From: Gadus chalcogrammus | Taxonomy: Eukaryota > Chordata > Actinopteri > Gadiformes > Gadidae | Assembly (NCBI RefSeq): GCF_026213295.1 | Contig: NC_079413.1 | Span: 21,917,609-21,981,608, forward strand | Reading direction: 5' to 3' | Length of the DNA: 64,000 bases | Part shown: in pieces, positions 26,734 through 60,049 of the stretch | Numbering within the stretch: the stretch's first letter is position 1 | How the letters are laid out: each line of letters starts with the position of its first letter | Program-made: the position numbers and the translations under genes | The notes under the pieces: model-generated | Seen by the model: only the letters and a program-made list of their open reading frames with translations | What the model was told of the DNA's origin: nothing | The model's database searches: none

Positions 26734-28173
26734 ATGGGTTTGATCGAGGTAATTGTTGGGTTAAAGAAGAAGCTATAGCCGATCTAAGCTTTGCTCGTGT
26801 CTGGACGGCGGACTGCATTGTATTAAAAGTAGATGCGGTGTCTGCGAGATGCATTTGTTGTGCAGAGTTTAATCCTGATTTGTATATCTTTATAAAATAT
26901 CTAATTCATTGCTTTGAGGTGTGTGAAAAATGTGTTTACACTTTGGCAAGATGTGTAGAAACTGCCCGTCCAATATTGATGCATCATGTGTATAGATTAA
27001 GATTGTTATGCATGCCTAATAATAATTATGGCAATTACACTATAATTATTGTAATAATGACCCAAAGGATTGTGTGTCTGGCTAACACATGCACGTTAAG
27101 TGTCGCTGAAACCTAAATACACTCTCACACATTGATGCCTCTGTCTTCCAGCTGCTCCACATGTCTGTCTTCTCCCAGAGCTTCTCTCCTTGTGGTAAAT
27201 TCTTGGCCGCTGGTAATAACTATGGGGAGATAGCACTTTTCAGGTGAGAGAAAAGAAAGTGTCCTCAAATAACGGATCTGATGCATGTTTACGTGGTCAT
27301 GCTGCTTTAGGAATATGACATAGAGTCAAGGGGTGTGAGATAATTCCTTAACCATCTTTGAATGCCACCTCTTTGCAGTCTCTCCGCAGCCCTGGGGCCA
27401 GATGCAAACGAGCTGAGCCAGAAACCCATTCTAACATTTACAGGTGGGTCGATTCCTCCCAACGTTCAGAGTATTGTTGACTTTATCTTGTCTCGGAGAC
27501 TTCTGCTAAAATGTGTTCACATCCAGATCCGCTTCCTCAAAAATATTGTCTTCATTTGGCCTCATTCTGTTTTCTATTCAAATTTCTATCTATTTTATTG
27601 TCACGATGCATTCATCAAATTGTAGCTTTCTGAGTGTATGTGCTATTGCATATTCTGTAGCCGTCAGCAGTCAAAGTCCTCTTATTCATAGACAAAGAAT
27701 ATGAAACGAAAATATGCAATTTACCTCCAAGTGGGTAAATTGATAAACCAGTCATTCAACATCTCCTTCTTCCCGCTCACCTCTCCTCCTCCTCGCTCCT
27801 CCTCCTCCTCCTCCTTTTCTCTCCTCCAGCTCACGAGGGGCCGGTGTTCTCCCTCCTCTCCACTGACTCTCACCTCCTGAGTGCTGGAAATGGAGAGATA
27901 AGCGCATGGAGTTGGGCGGAGCTTATAAAGAAGGTACTTCTTTCCAGCATTCCGTTATTCAGAGAAGAATATGAATTTTGTCAATGAGTTTATTGGTTTA
28001 TTCTTTACCTTATTTATTTGGTGCAGGACAGGTGCATGTTTGTTAAGTACGCACAGGTGCATGTTTTTTAAGTACATACACACAATCTAATGGGGCTTGA
28101 CTTTATTTGTGTGGCTCCTTTTCTCCAGAATGTGAAAGCTGCATGGACACGGAGACCTAATTACAAGTGAGAA

Positions 28174-28206
<33 letters not shown>

Positions 28207-31200
28207 GCACATATTCGTTTCTTTTGAGCACAATGTGTGTGTGGGCCTTTAAGGTATGCAGCCTACAATCAGTGTCTTTGTGCTCTTCCCCCATCCCTCA
28301 GATCAAGCCTAGAGATCCCAGAGATTAATGCCATGGCGCTCAACCCTGCAGTGAGTCAAACACGCACGCATGCATGCACACAATGCGTGTCTGAAGCTGT
28401 TACTAGTTTGTTTACAGAATGTTGTCTAATTCCTAAAATAAGCACTTCTTAGTCCAGAAAGTAAAAGTCCTCCGTAAGCTTTTAATCAACCATGTGGGCC
28501 TTTTATAATCAGCCCAACCTAGAGATTGAACTCTGCCGCTCTGATCTCTGTGTAGAGCTCTGGGGGATAGCACCGGCGACGGCATTGGGTTCTCTCTCTC
28601 ACTCTTCCTCCTCATCTGTCCTAGGACAACAGCTTAGCAGTGGGAGGTGGGGACAACAACGTCCATATCATGGATCTGGAGAACGGCGCCTTTAAGGTCT
28701 CGAGAGTCAAGCACACACACACACACCGTCTTCTACGATTGCCCCCGGCTGCCCTTGTCGAGAGCCTCAGAGTGACACTTGCCCCTCTCTGTCCCTAGTC
28801 GGTGCTGCAGGGCCACACGGACTACATCCACTGTCTGAGCGTGAGGGAGAGGGCCTCCGAGGTGCTCTCTGGGGGGGAGGACGGGGCTGTGAGGATCTGG
28901 GGTGAGTGATGGAGGCCGGCCCGTTCAGGTGTTTTTTTTATCGATAGCACATTATACAAATACCGCGCGATTGGCATCCTCTTTTGTCTATAACCCGTGG
29001 CGGTGCTTGTCGTGGCTTGTTGTTAAACAGCCGGGGAATAACGTGTGTTTTTGGGTTGATGTTTAAGGGCTGTGTAAAAAACAGCCAGAGGCCGAAGGTT
29101 AATAGCAATAACAGGTTCTTTACACGGTGTTAATCGAACTCCATGCACACCACAGTACAACCGGCCTGAATTTGACATTAGAAGTAAATCCGATTGTTGT
29201 TCTTAAAGTCGTAGAACCTGCCGCTTATCCCGATGCGATTTGGCCAACTGCCAAATGGCGACATTTGTACAGGTGTCATACATGTCAAAATAAACCATGT
29301 GTGTTCTCCCTGAATACAATTCCAGTCAGAGCTGTCTCTTGATTTTACGGCTGTCTAGTTCCAGGTTTGCAAACACTAATTATTATTATGACTTGTGGTC
29401 TAGTTGTGGTTTACTTGGGGTAAAGTGTCATCTTTAGGTAGGAAACAGCTGTCTCATGGGCCTGAAATGTGGGTGTAATAATATAAGTCATCACTGACAT
29501 TTTGTAGCCTGGTCCTACCAGACTCTCGTGCTTCATTTAATTTGCAGAGAGAGTCTGGACCCTCTCAATTGACTAACGTTAACTCACTTGAAGGCGGGTG
29601 TCTGTTGAAGTTTAAAACTATTGGTATCTGCCCTAGTGCCAACAGTCTGGATGTGCCATAACCAATCGCTAACATTTGGCCGGGAATCACTTTGAGCGCA
29701 GGCTGTAAACAAACAACACTGTGCGTGAAGATGTCCGTTCACGGGAGCTGACTTTAACGTCATTGATCTCAGCCACTCCCTCTGTTCGCTGATTGGATGC
29801 ACAAAATGTGGACGGAGAAAACCACTAACATACCGCAGACCCAGACGTAGTACTGAAGGGAAATTAATATTGAGCGAAAGCGCTTAGGCAGGCATAGCCT
29901 GCCTAAGCGCTTCTGACATTGGTCAGAAAAATAGGAATTGACTCATAGATTGTGATGTGTAACAAAAATAAAAAAATAAGGTCAAATCAACTGAAACTAA
30001 CAATGGCTTTTTCTAAGCAAGCGATGGTTGTGACTATCTTACGAAGATGTATATTTTATTTTATATGTATATTATATTCAGTTCCTTTGGCTATGTTTAT
30101 ACATATCGATACTTAAAAGCATTGACTTTGTTTCTATTATGGTCTTGTATCACTTTAGACACAAGGACTAGCCAGTGTGTGCACTGTGTTGAAGTTTACA
30201 AATATGAGGTAAGAAATATATTTACCAGACTATCTCATAATATAAGGCTAACTTTGTAACAGACAATCATAAGTGGGACCTCTGCAGGTCCCACTTATGA
30301 TTGTCAGGTTGTTGAATATATGTATGAAGATCTTGCCAGTCAATATGCTCACAATCACCTATCTCAAAGGGTCCCTATGTTCCAACCAGGTAGGAGTGTG
30401 ATTATCCATTACAAACCTACCCAGTGAACTGTAGCAACTGGTACGCCTATCGATCCATCGTACGTCTCGGTGGACCCTCCTACTTGTGATGTCACCAAAA
30501 TAACAGGGCAGGGCAGATTTCGAAACGGCTTGTAATGGCTTACACACTCGCACCTGGTGGTAGATTGGGGGCCCCTATAAATATAATCGAATTACGCTGT
30601 GACCCCCAAATACCAAAACCCCACTCTCTCCTTCTCGCATTTTTGATTGGATGGAATCGTAGACCTGTGCCCGCCCCCAGCACGGCAAGTGGATCAGCTG
30701 CCTAACCACGGACTCTGATTGGATGGTAAGCAGCGGGCGGCGACAAGTTTCGCCAATCACCAGGACACCTGACTTGTCTGATGACTCACTATTTGACTGA
30801 TCGATCAACAGTTTGATTTGCTAAATCGGCAGTAAGGTGCACCATCTAAATGTTGTCCCGATAGGTTGATATTTAGTGTTGCGTTGACGACAGGACAGAT
30901 TCTGCAAGTGCACCATTGGTGTTCTGTATCACATCCTGCCTTTTACTAATTTCACTTCTCCATTGTGGTTCCAAGAAACGGCTTCTTGAATCACCCCCAT
31001 GCCTTTTGTACATCACACTATATGTTCTGGTTTCAAAGCATAGTATTCTTATTGACCCGTCTATAACTAAAATATCTTTATTAAAAAAGAGACCAAAAGT
31101 GATGCGTGTTATTGTTCAATTAACGTTTATCATCAACTATCTTTTTTAATATGTTGTCATGGAAAAAAAAAAAGGCATCATAATCCTGTCTATACTGTGT

Positions 31201-31417
31201 CTCACTCTTCAGTCCGGTCAAGCTGCTTTTATTCAATAATGTATTCAAAATGGCTGCTCTAGTCACGAGTGTTGTGCCTCTCCGACCCTCTGACCACAGC
31301 TGTGCGGTGGGGGTCCCTCCTTGTCCCTGTGGCACCTCCGCTCCATGTCCCCCACCTTCCGTCTTCCCTCTGTCTGGCTGCCAGCGCCAAGCCACCTTCT
31401 ACCAGGACATGGTGAGC

Positions 31418-31464
<47 letters not shown>

Positions 31465-31504
31465 TGTGTGTGTGTGTGTGTGTGTTGTGTGTGTGGTGTG
31501 TGTG

Positions 31505-31548
<44 letters not shown>

Positions 31549-33463
31549 CACCATCATTAGAATTCACACCGCGTGGTGCTTGTGTGGCACTGCTCTCCTT
31601 TGAATGCGAGCGGTTGTCAGGGAGGATGTGTGGACTTATGGCCCCGGTGTGATGGAGACTCATGAATTTGTATTCCTGTGGACCTGAGTTTCCTTTTGTT
31701 TGTTTTTTATATCATACGTTACTTAGTTTAATGTAATAATTACTTTCTTTGGTGTGAGTGTTAATAACATACTACTTTATTTAGATGGCAGAGCAGAAAG
31801 AACAGGTGGCAGAAGTAGAGTAAAGTGAGATAAAAATGTAATCTACTGAAAATATGTCAATACAGTCTTAAAAGTCTTAAAAAATCATCTTGCAGGCTTT
31901 TTATTTGATGATTATTTTTGGACTGTGTATCTCCTATTTATCGTATCATTTGTAGGATGAAAAGTGATAGACAGACGGTTTGTATTCGGTGACGGTTTAA
32001 TTAGCCGATGCTCCCCTCGTTCAGATCCTGACGGTGGGCGAGGGCCAGTGCGTCTCCCACTGCCTGATGGGCGGCGAGGTGAAGGCCCAGATCCCCTGCA
32101 CGCCTCACTCCATCAACACGCTGGCCATCAACACCAACAGCACCGAGCACAGGGTGAGCCTGGGATACAGCACGTAGAGCCTTTTATAAGCCATGTCCCG
32201 TGCCAGCCAATCAATCTCACCGACCCAAATCCACTGGGATCCTCCGCGTTGAAAATGGCTCTAAAATCATGCAATAGAATAGAATAGAATAGAATATCTT
32301 TATTGTCATTGTAACGCAAAGTACAACGAAATTAAGTGCAGTCCTTGTTCAGTGCAAAAACATCACATTGAGGTAGTACATATAAATAAATAAATAAATA
32401 AAAACTATAATCAACTGAGTACACTAAAAAACACATAAGGCACACCCACACAAACATTCACATTTATAAATGTGCCTACACACATGTGATACACAACACA
32501 CTAACTATGCTCTGGTAGCAACATTTAGTGAGGTTATGGCTGTTGGATAAAAACTGTTTTGTTAGTCTGTTTGTTCTTGTTTTCATGGACCTGTATCTCC
32601 TGCCTGGACGGCAGTAGTTCGAACAGTTTTGTGACCGGGGTGTGATGTGTCCTGCAGGACGGATTTGGCCTTTTTAATAGCAGACATTTACATTACTTAG
32701 CAGATGCTTTTATCCAAAGCGACGGGAGCAGTTATGTTCATTACAAGCCGTTAGAAAATCTGTCTTTTCCTGTGTTTTGGAGATACCACAAGTGGGAGTG
32801 TCCTCCTAGATTGTGCTGGATAATTTGCAAACATTTTTTACAGTCCACTGGGTAGGCTGGTAGACTGATCCAGCATACATCTAGGTGGTCACTCACACAA
32901 AACACAGGAAAAGGCAGCTTTTAGAATTGCAATATAATAGAGAAAGAATTGCAATATAATAAAAATTGCATATCGCAGGTAAAGAATTTGTATAAATAGC
33001 TTTCACGACAAACTGTATTTCATGGGGTTTCGGAAGCAACAAAAGGGGAAACGGATGGAAAAGACTGAGAAATGTACAACAGCATGATGAAAAGACCACA
33101 GACTGTCCACACTACTTACATTCTGTGTGATTGTGAACCATGGCATGATCCTTGGAGGGTGCTGTGTGTTCAGGAAATGGTGATGAGCAAAAAACACAAG
33201 TGCCTGCCCTCTATTGTAGTAACAGCCTAGTACTGTATTTGGTTCTGTGTGGTTTTAATCTATGGCTGTAGTTGCTACGTTTAAGTGTGGATTTGTAGTA
33301 TTCCTTTCAACTTGATCTATCATTCTTTCCTCATATGTTATCAATATAAATATAATTACTATGTATTTATGTGATTTTTCAGGTCCTGACAGTGGGAGGC
33401 AGCAGTGACCATATAGACGTTTTCACCAACCTATCCTACAAAGCATTCTCTCTGCGATTCTAA
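26734..33463 (+). CDS. thoc6: THO complex subunit 6 (WD40 protein)
   Basis: Exons: 26734-26748, 27152-27243, 27379-27443, 27830-27933, 28129-28166, 28302-28350, 28625-28696, 28799-28901, 30159-30208, 30663-30725, 31300-31411, 32025-32153 and 33383-33463. The product is about 318 aa, a WD40 beta-propeller. It starts MGLIE then [20 protein letters not shown]. Diagnostic THOC6 blocks follow: [84 protein letters not shown], and the C-terminal [19 protein letters not shown]6 belongs to the THO/TREX complex that couples transcription to mRNA export. Exon 11 is 112 nt between two phase-0 junctions and contains a one-base frame shift near 31354-31358. Without it the frame would be lost. Human SRRM2 and THOC6 are also close neighbours, which supports the assignment. 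Confidence 0.93.
27780..27829 (+). promoter_or_regulatory. thoc6: extended polypyrimidine tract at the thoc6 exon 4 acceptor
   Basis: About 50 nt of almost uninterrupted CTCCT repeats ending in CCAG. This is an unusually long and strong polypyrimidine tract. Confidence 0.7.
29878..29912. repeat. inverted repeat, 15-bp arms, 5-nt loop
   Basis: AAGCGCTTAGGCAGG (29878-29892), loop CATAG, then the perfect inverse CCTGCCTAAGCGCTT (29898-29912). It lies in thoc6 intron 8. Confidence 0.95.
30262..30305. repeat. perfect inverted repeat, 20-bp arms, 4-nt loop
   Basis: GACAATCATAAGTGGGACCT (30262-30281), loop CTGC, then its exact inverse complement at 30286-30305. It is in thoc6 intron 9, 54 nt after exon 9. 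Confidence 0.97.
30360..30555. repeat. dispersed repeat, copy 2 of 3
   Basis: Related to the segments at 9590-9900 and 32710-32930 through shared motifs ('ccattacaa', 'gtgatgtcaccaaaat', 'cacacctgg/cgcacctgg'). Its ends are partly inverse of each other, as in a foldback or MITE-type element. It lies in thoc6 intron 9. Confidence 0.5.
31419..31543. repeat. (GT)n compound microsatellite at the thoc6 exon 11 donor
   Basis: Interrupted GT tract starting 8 nt after the exon 11/intron 11 boundary (GTGAGCTGC, then GT repeats). Confidence 0.97.
32273..32400. repeat. non-LTR retroelement 3' fragment with (AATAG)n tail
   Basis: Repeats of AATAG are followed by CTTTATTGTCATTGTAACG and ACAACGAAATT. The same motif occurs near 47690-47735 and, inverted, near 55050-55112, so this is a dispersed family. 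It lies in thoc6 intron 12. Confidence 0.65.
32685..32930. repeat. dispersed repeats (copy 3 of 3) next to a teleost tail motif
   Basis: Opens with TTAGCAGATGCTTTTATCCA, the inverse of the common fish retroelement tail TGGATAAAAGCRTCTGCTAA. It continues into the repeat family also seen at 9590 and 30360. Confidence 0.55.
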
Positions 33464-33610
33464 ACAGCCGAATCACACACCCTGATTCCATCATGCTCAG
33501 GAAAATCAGGGATATCCTTAATCTCATGTTGTGGTCGTGCACAAAGACCTTTTCTGTTCTTGCTTTTGTGTTTCCACTTTTCATTGACATGCATTTTTAA
33601 TGGAAATAAA
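33464..33610 (+). terminator. thoc6: thoc6 3'UTR and poly(A) signal
   Basis: A short 3'UTR after the TAA, ending at an AATAAA at 33605-33610. Confidence 0.75.
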
Positions 33611-33806
33611 GTATATTTTCTAAACTTTGTAACGTGTACTCTGTGTCTTGAATGCTCTTACGCTATAGAGAAAGAGAAAGTTAAATATTTTGTATTTGGT
33701 AGTAAGGTAACTTATGTTCAAACATCCCTGGTGATGTTGAGCAACAAGGGAAACGGAGGGCGTGGTCTTGAGCACGTGACCTGGACGTGGGCGAGGAGAC
33801 GTGAGT

Positions 33807-33922
33807 CCAGTGTTGCCAGATTGGTGCCATATTTCCCGCCCTATCTGGCAACAATGGATGCAACTCGCTGAAGCCAGTGTTGCCAGATTGGGCGGGAAAT
33901 CTGGCACAATCTGGCAACACTG
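33807..33922. promoter_or_regulatory. two tandem imperfect palindromes with opposed E2F-type sites
   Basis: Both units start CCAGTGTTGCCAGATTGG and end ATCTGGCAACA. Unit 1 (about 33807-33853) carries TTTCCCGCC (33832-33840) and unit 2 (about 33873-33921) carries GGCGGGAAA (33891-33899), E2F consensus cores in opposite orientations. They lie just upstream of the likely first exon of the rab35 gene. Whether this is regulatory or a dispersed palindromic repeat cannot be told from sequence alone. Confidence 0.55.
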
Positions 33923-33984
33923 CGTGAGTCACAGCGCGGCTCCGTCAGGTGTGGTCACACACACACACACACACACACACACAA

Positions 33985-35784
33985 GCCGACTGGAGAGGAG
34001 GTCACGCCTTCGGACTTTCCCGGAACAGCATGACCGACCACCGGGTAGGGAAGCAACCGCTGTGATGATTGACCTCACCCGCCGGACCCACGGTTGATCG
34101 AGTCTCCAGCCCCCCGGGTGAGTGAACTCTGCGCCCCGCTGCCTGAGCTCCGGAGGACGGAGAGCGGAGACGCCGCCGCCAGGCCGTGGTCAGAGCTAGT
34201 TAGCCGATACCACGACGGTATCTCCATCGGGAGGCTACGAGCCTCCTCCTCAGCCCAGTGGACCCCGATGAGCTAACTAGGCTAACAACCCCGAACTTTT
34301 GACCACACGGATTGACAACTTATCAACTCAACTTATCAACTATCCCCAAGGCGAACTAACACCGTTTGAGTTCGGTACAGGTGTTGGGAAGATCACTAAG
34401 AATTCATTTTTAATCGGGGTAAATCGGTTGAACGTGTCGTATTGCAGTAAAAACGAAGTGTGAATTGTTTTGACCCAAACCACCGATCATGTAAAGGTTC
34501 ATCAGACTTAAGTCTATTCATTAGAGACTTAAGTCTGTTGAATAACTTGAGTCGTGCAGGCTGGTGCTTCCTGTTTCAGTTTTCCCTACAGCGGTGGCTG
34601 GCAGCCGTCACTCCCGTTCAGTATGCAGGAGCCGCTTGACTAACTTGGTTATTTTGGTGTTATTTTTTATTAACTTATTTAATTCCACTGTGTCACTGTA
34701 AACCATGAAAGTATTGACACAAGTAGCGTCGTTGGTGAGATACATTGAACAAGTCTGTGCCTTGCCCCACCTGTCCTGTATGCTGAGAGTGACTGGGCAG
34801 AAATGTCGGGCGGTGCGGCTCCACTGAGCCGGGGTGGGGGAGCCGGAGGATAACTTTTGTTTGGGAACGTGGCTCTAGTGCGCGGGGGTCAGGGAAGAAC
34901 TGCGTTAAAAAACATTGCATCATTATGTAGTCACCTCTTGCATCAGTTGAAGATCGATATCTAACATGCATACATGTCTCTCAATTGTGTTCTAGGAAAC
35001 CTGGCCTGAACAAGAAAGTAAGGACCTAACCTTGGAAGAGATTGTCCTTGTTCACCGAGGAGAGGAGGTCAAAGTGGAAACTGTCATAAAACCTGAGAGT
35101 GGTTTTCTCTTTTGGACTTTTCGACTGGGGCCGGGAATATAAATCCGATAAGGGGCCTCTGTTTACCCACAGAGCTCACAGACAAAATACTACACCGCTG
35201 TCATCCGTAGCACGAGCTAGCCTCTGCTGCATGCCATGCCTCTTTTGACGTGTCCATCAAGAAGACCCACTGCCCTCAAGAAACCTCCATCTCAACGAAG
35301 GGAGACCCAGCTGTGAACGCACTCAGGGACGCACTCTGGGATATTACCGCTGGCTGAAACGTGGTGGAAGTGAGGCTGGGAAGGAGACGTATGGACCCCA
35401 CCCCCCCCACCCCCCTCCCAGGGTAAATCATCGTCAGCCACCTGCCTACAGGAATTACCCACAATGCTTCTGGCCTGTTCCTTTACCACACTGTGAAAGC
35501 AAAACTAGTGTGAAACGGTGAACTAACCAGGCTGGTTTGGACCAAATCATAGTTGTGGTGGGTGTGAGGACGATAATTACAATACTGAAGGGGAAATTGT
35601 CCATGGTTTTCTGTTGGGGAATATATCGGCTTTGTGGACGAAGACATCTGGTGCTGTTCTGAACTGGACGTGTTGGACAGTGAGGAGCGAGGGGAGAAGA
35701 AGAAGAATCACGGTCATTTTGGCGTATGGGCCATCTGAGACCGCCTTCTGAGTGAACTGTGAAGCTTTCCAGGCCCCGGTCAAA
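33985..35784 (+). other. rab35: rab35 5' region: likely non-coding exon 1 and long 5'UTR of exon 2
   Basis: A GC-rich block ends in a good donor, CCCGG|GTGAGT, at 34117/34118. A matching acceptor, GTTCTAG, at 34989-34995 opens an exon that runs to the start codon at 35785 and beyond, giving up to 789 nt of 5'UTR. It contains a poly-C run at about 35400-35416. The transcription start is not determinable. Confidence 0.5.
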
Positions 35785-38736
<2,952 letters not shown>

Positions 38737-39566
38737 GGCCCCAGACCCCACCTCCACCTCCTCCTCCTCCACCTCCCTGTCCCTGCCCACCTGTGACCAA
38801 CACGCTCGCACTCGCATGGAGAGAGAGAGAGATAGAGGATTGGTTGTGCCTTAACGCGAGTCCGTCTAAAGAGTGGATAAACATTGGCGTCAAGCCTCTG
38901 GTGAAACGTCCGCTCCTCACAGTAGCTTTTTCTGATTGGCTCACGAGGCCAGGCCCAATGTAACGACCGGTACGGACACTCGTCTGGGAAACGGTGACTG
39001 CGATGAGCTGTCCTGTGATCGGTGTGATTCCCGTAGCTAAGTCTGTTCCTGGGGGATTTGACGGAGGATGGACTACAGTGATACAGGGTCAGTTTGCCAA
39101 AGCAACACGGAACACTATTGGATGAGTGACGGACAGTACAGACTCAAAAGGCCAGAGAGGGAACGGTTATTGTTTCACCGCTGATCGCCTGGGAAACCCA
39201 GTGGTGGAAGAGCCAGCGTGTCAACTTTGCACTGAGAGGAATTGCAGATGAAACGATTGAAAAACCACTGCTGTGTGCCAACTTTTGTTTTTAATAATCG
39301 TATTCTAACAGTATGTGTTTGCTTGTTTTATCTTCGGAAGGGAACTAGTGTGCTTGTTTCTCGTGACCAGAACGCTTACCTAAACGAGACGCACTCCAAT
39401 GGGCATAGTCTTTTGTTTTTTAGCATCTTATAAGCCTTAATTCTTTGTAAAACGTGGTCAGTGATGCAGAGTTAGTCTTAACGGTTGACGCAAAATGTGA
39501 TTAGAGTTGTCATCTAATGATTTTTTTTATGAAAATGCCTAGCAAATAACCAATTAAAGCAATAAA
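38737..39566 (+). terminator. rab35: rab35 3'UTR and poly(A) signal
   Basis: From the TGA at 38734-38736 to an AATAAA at 39561-39566, with a second TAAATAA-type motif just after. Confidence 0.65.
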
Positions 39567-39879
39567 GTAAATAAGTCAGTTTTGTCCCACTATTTTAAGG
39601 AGAACTTTATGGATTTCCTTTAATGGATCGAGTTGGGATATCATTCTTTCTTGAGAGGGCGAATAAAATGTATTCAATGCCTAAAGGTAAAACATTCAAA
39701 AAGTGAAGTAGTTCATTTGCGCTTCACTCAATATTTGATGGCTAATTAATGCTGGGCATTTTTAGTATGGCAGAGGGGTTAATCATGAATATTCATGTGG
39801 TTGCCTGGTAACCAGCATGGTCATTACAACACATAACATTCAAAGTGATCAGAAAATAGCTGTTTAAAATCCAAGTACT

Positions 39880-40449
39880 TTAATGAAACAAAGTTCACTA
39901 ATTGATACAGACTCACAAATTAACAATCTAACTTGCATGGCGGATTGCAACCAAATGTAAACGTGACTGCAATATGTCCAGAATACAATTATTGAGTGAT
40001 GTTTCGCATTACATTGAGCCGTTGGGTTGCCAATATCGCAGGCAGGTAGTTTCCATCGTGTTAAACAGGTGTGACGGCCGACCGCTTCAGCCACCCGCGT
40101 CAACAATGAAAGCAGCAGGACAGAACTTCTTTTAATGAGGAACCATACAGACCAGACTCGTGCTTGTGAAACCGTCAGTAGGACTAAACCCGGTATGGCG
40201 AGCAGCTTGTGGTCGTGTCTCTCTTGGTATTTTTGGCATCCAAAACTCCCAGTGGTGTCGGTTGTGGTGTCCATCACACTAGTAGGTGTCTCACGCGACC
40301 CAGAGAGATCGAGCGGCCAAATGTTTTGAATCTTGACCGAGTGGGGGGTGGGGGGGGGGGGGGGGGGGGGGGGGGGCTCCACTTCAACCGCCTGTAGCAC
40401 CCGGTCGGAGGCGCCTGGCCGTGTAGAGTTTGTACCCAGGCCCCCCCCT
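39880..40449 (-). other. anapc2: anapc2 3'UTR (probable)
   Basis: Sequence past the anapc2 stop on the - strand. The only hexamer near its end is ATTAAA (TTTAAT at 39880-39885 on the + strand). It contains a poly-G tract at about 40343-40376 (poly-C in the transcript). It converges with the rab35 3' end. Confidence 0.4.
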
Positions 40450-53230
<12,781 letters not shown>

Positions 53231-54059
53231 TTGGGCTTTCTTTACCTTATTGTGCTAATGCTAGGGGGAAAGCATTTGCACTAGAGTGGGACGTCCCGTA
53301 AGCTCACAAACCTCTTGTCTAAGCGTGGTGTTTTTAAAGAGGAGACCCAAGGGAACAGTAGACATGTGTAGGATTATTCTCCTAAGAGGTAGGCGCCATG
53401 GTTTTAAACTCCAGTCTTCTTACAGTAATCGCGCTTTCGCTGTTTCTTCTTCACTGAAGGGGTTCAGTCGCAGGTTTCTGCGATATTGAAATATCGCCAT
53501 CTACTGTTTAAGGGAGGGGGAATTTGTGTTTCTGAGAAACTGTTTAATTTGTTAAAAAATCAAAGCAAAAATCCAAACATCAGAGGAATATTTTTAATAA
53601 TTGTAATATGTAGAATGATCTCCAAATCCTGCAAAGCCTATTGACAAATATAACGTTAGATGTCAATGGTTATCATGACTATTATCACTCAATTCAACCT
53701 TGTAATAGCTTAATAATTAAGAGTACGGCTATATAACATTGAAGTCCATTTCATTTATGTATGAATAATTTTACTTAAAAATTGTTTTTCATTTTACTTA
53801 TTTATTTAGATAATAATTTAATGAATCTATTTTGAATCTATATATTTACATTTATTTATTTATTTAGATAATAAACCGCCACATCAAATAAACGAGCTAT
53901 AACAACACGCAGAATACTCTTTTCTGTGGGGAACTTTAGGATGCACTCACACTATGGGACCTTTACTTTGAAAAGACCCGGACCGGAAGCCCTCGGAGGT
54001 CCACGGTGGAGACAGAATAAACAGTGACTACTAGTGGCTCGTGTCGGTCCTGAAACATA
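53231..54059. promoter_or_regulatory. shared anapc2/rnf25 intergenic region (bidirectional promoter)
   Basis: 829 bp separate the two divergent start codons. Near rnf25 there is an ETS core, CCGGAAG, at 53983-53989. The middle (about 53500-53920) is AT-rich. No other gene was seen. That both genes share control elements is inference from the arrangement. Confidence 0.5.
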
Positions 54060-58882
<4,823 letters not shown>

Positions 58883-59118
58883 CGAAGGGCCACGGGAGGG
58901 CCAGAGATAAACCGTGTGTGCGCCTCCATGCTCCCCTCATGTAGAACAAAGCCCTGCGCCAGAACTGCCCTTTGTTGTCCTGACATCCTGTCTCCCTCTG
59001 CACTGCTTCTGTACGCCGCTGTGGTACGCACACTCATGCACACTTGTATAGATTGCGGATGGTCTTTGGTGTCTTTTGTGCGACTACGTGACTCAAAACA
59101 ACCAGTGACTGAAATAAA
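58883..59118 (+). terminator. rnf25: rnf25 3'UTR and poly(A) signal
   Basis: From the TGA at 58880-58882 to an AATAAA at 59113-59118. Confidence 0.75.
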
Positions 59119-59151
59119 CGTTGTTGGGAGATAACAAGCTGTATTTGTAAA

Positions 59152-59890
<739 letters not shown>

Positions 59891-59893
59891 GTT

Positions 59894-59934
59894 TGCGCAT
59901 GCGACATAGGCCAACCTAGAAACGACGCCATCTT
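59894..59934 (+). promoter_or_regulatory. kat8: kat8 promoter: NRF1 and YY1 motifs
   Basis: TGCGCATGCG (59894-59903) is the NRF1 palindrome, and GCCATCTT (59927-59934) is a YY1 core. Both lie 115-160 bp upstream of the kat8 ATG, the usual place in a TATA-less housekeeping promoter. Confidence 0.6.
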
Positions 59935-60049
59935 TACTGTGTTTGTTATTGCGTTGAGCACACAGAGCCACTTCTGTTAGGAACCGTCGAGAACGCCCAA
60001 GCGGAGAGGCGGGTATTTTCAATTGTTTCCCCGTAAAAAAGACGAAATT

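Noticed and set aside
30262..30305. microRNA precursor
   Set aside because: A 20-bp stem with a 4-nt loop is shorter than a normal pre-miRNA stem, and the flanks do not extend the pairing.
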